From an uncultured Gammaproteobacteria bacterium (GTDB lineage Bacteria > Pseudomonadota > Gammaproteobacteria > Nitrosococcales > Methylophagaceae), in assembly GCA_913058195.1 (NCBI GenBank), contig CAJXPP010000111.1, positions 1-7,187 on the forward strand: DNA of 7,187 bases, read 5' to 3'. Within the stretch, counting starts at the first letter, position 1; each line of letters begins with the position of its first letter. Shown here one piece after another: positions 1 through 5,315 of this stretch. Both the position numbers and the translations under genes were made by a program. Below the pieces are notes generated by a model that was not told the origin of the DNA, did not search any database, and saw only the letters and a program-made list of their open reading frames with translations.

Positions 1-48
1 TCTACACAGAGTAGATCGTCGGCAGCGTCAGATGTGTATAAGAGACAG
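1..48 (+). other. Illumina Nextera adapter with i5 index (sequencing artefact)
   Basis: These bases are library-construction sequence, not genome. Positions 30-48 are the 19-base Tn5 mosaic end AGATGTGTATAAGAGACAG. Positions 16-29 are the Nextera read-1 linker TCGTCGGCAGCGTC. Positions 8-15 read AGAGTAGA, which matches the Nextera i5 index known as 504. Positions 1-7 are the tail of the P5 side of the adapter. The four parts sit in exactly the order of a Nextera read-1 adapter. Genomic sequence therefore starts at about base 49, and this end is a contig end with untrimmed adapter. It should not be read as a transposon end in the organism. Confidence 0.98.
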
Positions 49-49
49 A

Positions 50-142
50 TCTACAACAAGTAAAATTCCACTGATAATTGTGGGTTCATGGCTGATGTTG
101 ATGACTGTATTATTTAACGTTTTCTTTGTAGCGATAAACTAA
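50..142 (+). CDS. C-terminal end of a membrane protein (5' part missing)
   Basis: An open frame runs from the adapter junction to a TAA stop at 140-142 and encodes about 30 residues. After a short polar start (STTSK) comes a strongly hydrophobic stretch (IPLIIVGSWLMLMTVLFNVF, then FVAIN) that would form one transmembrane helix ending close to the C terminus. The rest of the gene lies beyond the contig end. It converges on the pntB gene. The piece is too short to name a family, and a chance open frame in AT-rich DNA cannot be excluded, although a complete helix followed at once by a stop is typical of a real membrane-protein tail. Confidence 0.5.
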   Translation, partial: STTSKIPLIIVGSWLMLMTVLFNVFFVAIN

Positions 143-459
143 ATAGTTTGGAAACGTCCACTTTGGGTCAATAACGGCCTATTAGCCGTCCTATAACGTG
201 TTATTGAGGGGAATGAAGTTCCTTGTAATTAGATAATGAACAGTAGAGTTAAGAATAATGGCTTATTTACTTTTGATACTAAACTACAATGACAGACTCA
301 ACCATAGAGTTAAATAAGCAATATCAGTTTTAATGCTATATATTCAAATGACAACTTTGGATCGACAAGCAACCTTTAAACCATTCGTTGCTTAAGTGCC
401 AGTATCGGCCAAGCGTTTACCTAACACTTTACGGAATAGTTATCTGGCAGCGAAGCTTG
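143..459. other. Convergent intergenic gap, AT-rich, no gene seen
   Basis: This stretch separates the 3' end of the plus-strand fragment from the 3' end of pntB. I find no convincing coding frame and no RNA gene. It contains several inverted repeats that could end transcription from either side. One is ACGGC/GCCGT at 174-178 and 185-189, nested in an outer pair TCAATAAC/GTTATTGA at 168-175 and 200-207. A second is GCTTATTTA/TAAATAAGC at 261-269 and 311-319. A third is AAGCAAC/GTTGCTT at 367-373 and 387-393. None is followed by a clear run of T, so none is a textbook intrinsic terminator. Confidence 0.6.
367..393 (-). terminator. Possible weak terminator hairpin after pntB
   Basis: A perfect 7-bp inverted repeat (AAGCAAC and GTTGCTT) encloses a 13-base loop about 67 bases beyond the pntB stop codon. 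It is the nearest sizeable hairpin downstream of pntB. No U-run follows on the minus strand, so it may be only a pause or RNA-processing structure, or chance. Confidence 0.25.
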
Positions 460-1863
460 TTAGCCGTACTTCTTACTTTGTAAGTCTTTCAGCACCAGCT
501 GTAAGCTTTCATTTGCATCTCCAAACAACATGCGCGTATTTTCACGGACAAACAATGAGTTACCAATTCCTGCATAGCCTGTGGCCATACTGCGTTTGAG
601 CACAATCGTTACATGGCCTTTCCAGCACTCAATTACTGGCATACCAGCAATTGGACTGTTGGGATCTTCTAATGCAGATGGGTTAACAATATCATTTGCA
701 CCAATGACAATACTGACATCAACATCGGGAAAGTCTTCATTAACTTCATCCATTTCATAAACGATATCGTAAGGTACCTTGGCCTCCGCCAATAAAACAT
801 TCATATGTCCAGGCATGCGACCAGCAACAGGATGAATAGCAAAACGAACGTTTTTATTCTGCTTGTTTAACAATTTTGTTATTTCATTAACGGTATGTTG
901 AGCCTGGGCAACAGCCATGCCGTAGCCAGGAATAATCATAATGTTTTTAGCATCGCGCAGTAACGCTACCATTTCCTTAACATCGACTGTCTGTACATCC
1001 CCTTCAATCTCTGCAGCTTCACCTCCGCCAGAGCTACCAAAACCACCTGCAATTACGCTAATAAAGTTCCTGTTCATGGCGCGGCACATAATATAGCTAA
1101 GGATAGCGCCACTACTACCGACAAGCGCTCCGGTGACAATTAATAAATCATTGCTGAGCATAAAACCTGTGGCTGCTGCTGCCCAACCAGAATAACTATT
1201 TAGCATAGACACAACGACAGGCATATCTGCACCGCCAATTGCCATCACCATATGTACGCCAAATACTAAGGCGACTAAAGTCATCAGCATCAGTGGCCAA
1301 CTGCCATGCCCTGTTTGAGCTGCAGAGACAAACAATACTCCTAAAGTGATGACAGCCAACAATAACCCTAAATTCAACCAGTGGCGTCCTGTTAACAATA
1401 CGGGTTTACCACTGATTCTCCCGCATAACTTACCAAATGCAATGACTGAGCCTGAAAAGGTAATTGCACCAATGAGAATGCCGAGAAAAATTTCGATTTC
1501 ATGAATCGTTTTTTCTACACCTTCAAGGCTTGATGTACTGTCCATAAAGTTCGCATACCCAACCAATACAGCGGACATGCCCACTAAGCTATGCATTAAG
1601 GCGACTAATTCTGGCATTTGAGTCATCTCAACTTTCAATGCTGCTTTAGCGCCTATTCCACCACCTATTAACAAGCAAACAATAAGGATTGAATAAGAGG
1701 TAACTGCATCACTCATGATTGTCGCAATAATGGCAATGGCCATCCCAATCATTCCGTAATAGTTACCACGACGAGCCGTTTTCTGATTACTGAGACCGCC
1801 AAGACTTAATATAAAAAGACTAGAGGCGACAATGTATGACATTGTTACTAAACCTTGTGACAT
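460..1863 (-). CDS. pntB: NAD(P) transhydrogenase subunit beta
   Basis: PntB is the beta subunit of the inner-membrane proton-translocating transhydrogenase, which uses proton influx to drive hydride transfer from NADH to NADP+. The 467 residues match the family length (E. coli, 462). The N terminus MSQGLVTMSYIV aligns with the E. coli start, which supports this start codon. Residues 1-265 form the membrane domain with many hydrophobic helices; it keeps the proton-channel residues His91 (LMHSLVG), Asp213 (GGADMP) and Asn222 (LNSYSGW) at the same numbers as in E. coli. The NADP(H)-binding domain III follows a linker (about 275-295) and shows GYGMAVAQAQ (313-322), HPVAGRMPGHMN (344-355), GANDIVNP (388-395) and KRSMATGYAGIGN (423-435). 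The gene starts 12 bases after the pntA stop, and the likely ribosome site (AAGAGAA) overlaps that stop, so the two are co-transcribed and probably translationally coupled. The reading frame is intact. Confidence 0.98.
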   Translation of the reverse strand: MSQGLVTMSYIVASSLFILSLGGLSNQKTARRGNYYGMIGMAIAIIATIMSDAVTSYSILIVCLLIGGGIGAKAALKVEMTQMPELVALMHSLVGMSAVLVGYANFMDSTSSLEGVEKTIHEIEIFLGILIGAITFSGSVIAFGKLCGRISGKPVLLTGRHWLNLGLLLAVITLGVLFVSAAQTGHGSWPLMLMTLVALVFGVHMVMAIGGADMPVVVSMLNSYSGWAAAATGFMLSNDLLIVTGALVGSSGAILSYIMCRAMNRNFISVIAGGFGSSGGGEAAEIEGDVQTVDVKEMVALLRDAKNIMIIPGYGMAVAQAQHTVNEITKLLNKQNKNVRFAIHPVAGRMPGHMNVLLAEAKVPYDIVYEMDEVNEDFPDVDVSIVIGANDIVNPSALEDPNSPIAGMPVIECWKGHVTIVLKRSMATGYAGIGNSLFVRENTRMLFGDANESLQLVLKDLQSKKYG

Positions 1864-1875
1864 TTTTTTATTCTC

Positions 1876-3441
1876 TTATTTTCTGAACATTTCAAGCATC
1901 CTACGTGTGACAAGGAAGCCACCAGTGATGTTGATCGCTGCTAATAAAATAGCCAAGCCCGACAAAATGATAATTAGGGTACTGCCTGATGCGGAAATTT
2001 GGACCAGTGCGCCGATAATGATGATGCCGCTGATTGCGTTGGTGACACTCATTAATGGTGTATGTAATGAAGCCGATACATTCCATACAACCTGATAACC
2101 AACGAAGATCGCAAGGATAAAAACCGTAAAATGAGAAATGAATGAAGCAGGTGCGACTATACCAATCCCATATAAAGCTAAGCCAATGATGATCATTGGT
2201 AGTAGCTGTTTTATCGATACGAGTATTGCAGAAGGTTTTTCTTCAATTTCTGTCCTTACTAAGGGCGCTTCTGTTTGAGGTGTGTGCGCTGCCGATAATT
2301 TTGGTGGTGGTGGTGGCCAAGTAATAGATCCCTCATGAATGATGGTTGTTCCACGAATAACTTCATCATCCATATTTATGAACAGCTTGCCACCCTTTTC
2401 AGGGCAGAGATCTGTTATCAAATGACGTAGATTTGTCCCGTATAATTGACTAGCTTGGTTTGCTAACCTGCTTGGAAAATCCGTGTAGCCAATGATGGTT
2501 ACATCGTGTTTGACTATGACTTTATCTTGCTGCGTTAATGCACAGTTGCCACCACGCTCTGCAGCGAGATCGACAATTACGCTGCCTGGTTTCATTGATT
2601 TAACCATACCAGCTGTTAGTAACTGTGGTGCGGGTTGGCCAGGAATTAATGCGGTAGTGATTATGATATCTACTTCCATAGCTTGGCGTGCAAATAATGC
2701 CATTTCAGCTTCAATAAACTCTTTGGACATCGTTTTTGCATAACCGCCGGTACCTGAAGCCTCTTCGTCAAAACTCAACATCAGAAACTCAGCATCCATA
2801 CTTTCAATCTGCTCTTTTACCTCTGGTCGTGTATCAAATGCCCTAACAATAGCTCCCATGCTCTTAGCCGTACCGATAGCTGCTAGTCCAGCCACTCCGG
2901 CACCGATGACGAGAACTTTGGCTGGATGAATTTTTCCGGCAGCCGTTATTTGTCCTGTAAAAAAGCGTCCGAAATTCTGGGCAGCTTCAATCACAGCTCT
3001 GTAACCTGCAATATTTGCCATAGAACTTAAAGCATCCATTTTTTGAGCTCTGGATATCCTAGGTATACTGTCGACAGCAAGCACTGTTATTTTCTTAGCT
3101 GCTAAACGCTGCATCAGTTCTTTATTTTGAGCCGGCCAAATATAACTGATCAAATGTTGATGTTCGCTAAGCAACTCCACTTCATCAAAAGCCAGTTCTG
3201 GATGCTTTTCAGGCGCTCTGACTTTCATAATAACGTCTGCATCGTTCCATAACGTTTTAGCATCATTAATTATTTTTACGCCAACTTCCTGATAGGCTTG
3301 ATCTGAAATATTTGACGCTAGACCGGCACCTTTTTCGATGCTGACTTTAAATCCTAACTTAATTATTTTTTCGGCTGCTTCTGGTGTTGTGGCTACGCGC
3401 TTTTCACCTTTATGTATTTCTTTGGGTATACCAATATTCAT
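1876..3441 (-). CDS. pntA: NAD(P) transhydrogenase subunit alpha
   Basis: PntA binds NAD(H) and supplies the remaining membrane helices of the transhydrogenase. The 521 residues compare with 510 in E. coli, and this is the same two-gene (pntA-pntB) form, not the split three-gene form. Domain I spans residues 1 to about 375. It begins MNIGIPKE and has the RISRAQKMDALSSMANIAGY loop (128-147), the nucleotide fold VIGAGVAGLAAIG (178-190), RAFDTRPEVKEQ (200-211) and IGYTDFPSR (317-325). A linker with five prolines (WPPPPPK, 375-381) leads to four predicted membrane helices between about 412 and 508, including HFTVFILAIFVGYQVVWNVS (437-456) and HTPLMSVTNAISG (460-472). The start is supported by a Shine-Dalgarno sequence AAGGAA at 3452-3447, 5 bases upstream of the ATG. 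It is the first gene of a pntAB operon with its own upstream gap. No key motif is missing. Confidence 0.98.
   Translation of the reverse strand: MNIGIPKEIHKGEKRVATTPEAAEKIIKLGFKVSIEKGAGLASNISDQAYQEVGVKIINDAKTLWNDADVIMKVRAPEKHPELAFDEVELLSEHQHLISYIWPAQNKELMQRLAAKKITVLAVDSIPRISRAQKMDALSSMANIAGYRAVIEAAQNFGRFFTGQITAAGKIHPAKVLVIGAGVAGLAAIGTAKSMGAIVRAFDTRPEVKEQIESMDAEFLMLSFDEEASGTGGYAKTMSKEFIEAEMALFARQAMEVDIIITTALIPGQPAPQLLTAGMVKSMKPGSVIVDLAAERGGNCALTQQDKVIVKHDVTIIGYTDFPSRLANQASQLYGTNLRHLITDLCPEKGGKLFINMDDEVIRGTTIIHEGSITWPPPPPKLSAAHTPQTEAPLVRTEIEEKPSAILVSIKQLLPMIIIGLALYGIGIVAPASFISHFTVFILAIFVGYQVVWNVSASLHTPLMSVTNAISGIIIIGALVQISASGSTLIIILSGLAILLAAINITGGFLVTRRMLEMFRK
2302..2316 (-). repeat. CCA trinucleotide repeat, five units, inside pntA
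   Basis: Five identical CCA codons in a row (TGG five times on the plus strand) encode Pro376-Pro380 in the linker between the NAD(H) domain and the membrane part of PntA. Identical codons make this a short microsatellite, so unit gain or loss would only change linker length without shifting the frame. Confidence 0.8.
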
Positions 3442-3446
3442 ATGTA

Positions 3447-3452
3447 TTCCTT
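3447..3452 (-). promoter_or_regulatory. Ribosome binding site of pntA
   Basis: The minus strand reads AAGGAA followed by five bases and then the pntA ATG. This strong, well-spaced Shine-Dalgarno sequence fixes the start that also aligns with E. coli PntA. Confidence 0.8.
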
Positions 3453-3496
3453 ACATGTCCAGAGTTGATAGTAAGACCAGTGAATGTGTAAGCTTA

Positions 3497-3525
3497 TTTA
3501 AAATAGCTCTTCAAGTATTAATCAA
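3497..3525 (-). promoter_or_regulatory. Candidate sigma70 promoter of pntAB
   Basis: On the minus strand TTGATT (3525-3520) is followed after 17 bases by TTTAAA (3502-3497). Each box matches 4 of 6 consensus bases at ideal spacing. Transcription would begin near 3490 and give a leader of about 50 bases. Such matches are common in AT-rich DNA, so this is only the best candidate in the gap. Confidence 0.35.
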
Positions 3526-3640
3526 CATCACTATCGCTTATCAGTACCTGTGTTGAAATGACTTATTATTCACTGCTTATAGAAAGCAACGGTTCTATTT
3601 TCACTGGTAAAAAGTGCCCTATTCATTATTAGGTAGAACT

Positions 3641-3656
3641 TAGATTAGTTAATCTA
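3641..3656. repeat. Inverted repeat TAGATTA-N2-TAATCTA after the ankyrin gene
   Basis: Two perfect 7-base arms are separated by two bases, beginning 13 bases past the stop of the ankyrin gene. The spacer is too short for a good RNA hairpin loop, and no T-run follows, so it looks more like a dyad protein-binding site or a weak transcript end than an intrinsic terminator. Confidence 0.4.
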
Positions 3657-3669
3657 TATCTCTTAAGCA

Positions 3670-4524
3670 TTACATCGCTGTCATTAAAGTCAATATCAGC
3701 TGTTCATTTTTTGTCTCATTAGCAAAATCAATTGCTGATTTACCACTGTTATCTTTTAATTCCAGCTGAGCACCACGATTTAAGAGTTGCGTAACTACAT
3801 CAACATATCCTGCATTAGTGGCCATCATTAATGCACTTTGGCCACGATCATCTTGAAGATTAACATCTGCACCAGCATCTAATAATAAGGTTACGGCTTC
3901 ATTCTTTCCATAACCTGACGCCCACATTAATGGTGTTAAATCTTTACCATATTTTTGATTTACCTCTTCTGTTTTAGTTAGAAGAAGTTGAATTATTTGC
4001 AAATTTCCATTTGCTGAGGCGTAAATCAATGCCGTCTTACCAGTATTATCAGCAACATCCACTACAGCACCATTTTCCAATATTAATTGAACGACTTTAC
4101 TATGTTCACCATAAACAGCCTCACTAAGTGCGGTTACTTTTTTCAGGCTAAAATGATTAACTTCAGCACCATGTCCCAAGAGGTATTTTGCAATATCAAA
4201 GTAACCACCTTTTGACGCCATCATTAATGAGTTTTGTCCTCGGGTATTGAGCATATTAACCTCTGCATTGTGGTCAACGAGGTATTTTACAAGTTCAAGA
4301 TTGCCAGATTTTGCAGCATATATTAGTGCTGAATTACCAATGCGATTACGCGCTTTAACGGATGCTCCCTGTTCAATTAATTGCTTTGTTTGCTTTAAGT
4401 CTCCCGCTTTGGCTGCATCGAATAGTTTAAAATTTAGATCACGAAATTCATCTGCCTGCACATATGAAAATTGCATGAGAAAAAGGATAAACAAATATAT
4501 TGGCATATTAATTCTATTGTTCAT
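3670..4524 (-). CDS. Exported ankyrin-repeat protein
   Basis: This 284-residue protein is predicted to be secreted to the periplasm. Residues 1-24 form a signal peptide: basic start (MNNR), hydrophobic core (IYLFILFLMQF) and a probable cleavage after VQA. The rest is ankyrin repeats of about 33 residues, roughly at 32-62, 63-95, 96-128, 129-161, 162-194, 195-227 and 228-260, with a capping helix pair at 261-282. Typical motifs are GNSALIYAAKSGNLELVKYL, GKTALIYASANGNLQIIQLL and GQSALMMATNAGYVDVVTQL. Ankyrin repeats bind partner proteins and carry no catalytic residues. The gene begins 24 bases after the cytochrome c stop, with a good ribosome site AGGTGA (4536-4531) six bases before the ATG, so it is probably co-transcribed with the cytochrome. 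A role in assembling or protecting the periplasmic oxidation system is inference. Exported ankyrin proteins such as Pseudomonas AnkB support a periplasmic catalase. Met7 is a possible alternative start. Confidence 0.88.
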   Translation of the reverse strand: MNNRINMPIYLFILFLMQFSYVQADEFRDLNFKLFDAAKAGDLKQTKQLIEQGASVKARNRIGNSALIYAAKSGNLELVKYLVDHNAEVNMLNTRGQNSLMMASKGGYFDIAKYLLGHGAEVNHFSLKKVTALSEAVYGEHSKVVQLILENGAVVDVADNTGKTALIYASANGNLQIIQLLLTKTEEVNQKYGKDLTPLMWASGYGKNEAVTLLLDAGADVNLQDDRGQSALMMATNAGYVDVVTQLLNRGAQLELKDNSGKSAIDFANETKNEQLILTLMTAM

Positions 4525-4530
4525 GTTAAA

Positions 4531-4536
4531 TCACCT
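4531..4536 (-). promoter_or_regulatory. Ribosome binding site of the ankyrin gene
   Basis: AGGTGA on the minus strand lies 6 bases before the ATG and within the short gap after the cytochrome c gene. It supports the chosen start and independent translation within a shared transcript. Confidence 0.7.
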
Positions 4537-4548
4537 ATATTTAATAAA

Positions 4549-5184
4549 TTATTCTGCGTTAAAACTGGCAAGGTAGTCTGCTATATCCTGTATTTCTTTT
4601 TCATTAAATGTCTTGAATAAAGTTGCTATAGCAGGCGCATTCTTACGAATATTATTTTTAAAGTCATGCATCGTATTTTTCAAGTATTCAGGATGTTGAT
4701 TAGAAATTCTTGGCACGCGACTATTACCTTTTAATGTGCCTAAATGACAAGCTGCACATTGCCCTGCATCAGCAACCAATCTAGCCGCTTTAGCTCGTTT
4801 AGAATCGATTGTATAATCCGTTTTAGGCCAAGACTGTTCTGAAAAGTACTGAGCCAGTAATTTTAAGTCAGCTTTTTCCATGTCCGCCACGATAGGACTC
4901 ATAACAGCGCTTGCTCTAAGCCCTTTCTTCATATCTTTAAGCTGGACATACATATAATAAAATTCCTGGCCAGCAAGAATAGGAAAGGTACCAATTGTTG
5001 ATGCACCTTTATCTCCATGGCAGCTAAAACAAGTCTGTAAAGTATCGCGTACCGAAGCATATTTATCTTGTTCGCCTATTGCAGGGCTATCCGTTCCTGG
5101 GTCGTATTTAGCATCTCCTGCAAGAGCAGGAAAGCTGAATAACATGGTCATCACTAGTACGAGGTATTTAAAATTTGAATACAT
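4549..5184 (-). CDS. Diheme cytochrome c (c4-like, two domains), periplasmic
   Basis: This 211-residue protein has a signal peptide (residues 1-22, ending FPALA before GDAKY) and two class I cytochrome c domains. Heme sites are CFSCH (52-56) and CAACH (143-147). The first domain has the usual distal-ligand segment, MSPIVADMEKADLKLLAQYF (95-114), with Met95 as likely sixth ligand. The matching segment of the second domain, IATLFKTFNEKEIQDIADYL (186-205), aligns position by position but has Ile186 where Met is expected. The size and two-domain plan resemble cytochrome c4. Encoded next to a PQQ dehydrogenase that lacks heme, it is a likely electron acceptor, passing electrons toward a terminal oxidase; this is inferred from position only. 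The ribosome site is weak (GAG about 10 bases before the ATG). A strong terminator lies upstream, so it probably has its own promoter or depends on read-through. The ankyrin gene follows in the same direction. Confidence 0.92.
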   Translation of the reverse strand: MYSNFKYLVLVMTMLFSFPALAGDAKYDPGTDSPAIGEQDKYASVRDTLQTCFSCHGDKGASTIGTFPILAGQEFYYMYVQLKDMKKGLRASAVMSPIVADMEKADLKLLAQYFSEQSWPKTDYTIDSKRAKAARLVADAGQCAACHLGTLKGNSRVPRISNQHPEYLKNTMHDFKNNIRKNAPAIATLFKTFNEKEIQDIADYLASFNAE

Positions 5185-5201
5185 TATTTTAGAACTCGGT
5201 T

Positions 5202-5207
5202 TTTATA
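5202..5207 (-). promoter_or_regulatory. Possible -10 element for the cytochrome c gene
   Basis: TATAAA on the minus strand lies between the upstream terminator and the cytochrome c start, about 17 bases before the ATG. No recognisable -35 box is found at 16-18 bases, so it would need an activator or be chance. It is listed because the terminator just upstream makes a promoter in this 55-base interval likely. Confidence 0.25.
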
Positions 5208-5239
5208 AATCATTTATCTGCCTACTACTTTAGCTTATT

Positions 5240-5273
5240 AAAAAAATGGCCGCCTTTATCAAAAAGGCAGCCA
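5240..5273 (-). terminator. Strong intrinsic terminator after the PQQ dehydrogenase gene
   Basis: Read on the minus strand, TGGCTGCCTTT (5273-5263) pairs with AAAGGCGGCCA (5257-5247) as an 11-bp stem with a single U-G wobble, closed by a five-base loop. It is followed, after the closing A, by seven consecutive T (5246-5240). The stem is GC-rich and starts 43 bases beyond the stop of the dehydrogenase gene. On the plus strand no T-run follows, so it acts in the minus direction only. It separates the dehydrogenase transcript from the cytochrome c gene, either fully or as an attenuator that lowers downstream expression. Confidence 0.93.
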
Positions 5274-5315
5274 CAATGCTTACTCAACATGCCAGTACTA
5301 AATAAGCGAAAACGA

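Noticed and set aside
30..48. Transposon inverted-repeat end (Tn5 mosaic end)
   Set aside because: It is joined to the Nextera linker and index in adapter order, so it comes from library preparation and not from an insertion in the genome.
396..599. Short plus-strand frame of 67 codons over the end of pntB
   Set aside because: It overlaps the strongly supported pntB gene on the other strand, has no recognisable protein features and no convincing ribosome site.
1832..2095. Plus-strand frame of 87 codons opposite the pntA-pntB junction
   Set aside because: It is antisense to both conserved genes; its hydrophobic look mirrors the membrane-helix codons on the other strand.
3574..3588. TGCTT/AAGCA hairpin as terminator of the cytochrome-ankyrin transcript
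   Set aside because: The stem is only 5 bp with no T-run on the minus strand, so it does not stand out from AT-rich background.
3700..4450. Tandem DNA repeat in the ankyrin gene
   Set aside because: Repeats are visible at protein level (about 33 residues), but the DNA of the units has diverged, so this is an ordinary ankyrin domain array and not a nucleotide repeat.
4247..4576. Plus-strand frame of 109 codons opposite the ankyrin gene start
   Set aside because: It is antisense to the signal peptide and first repeats of the ankyrin gene and crosses the short gap to the cytochrome gene, with no family resemblance.
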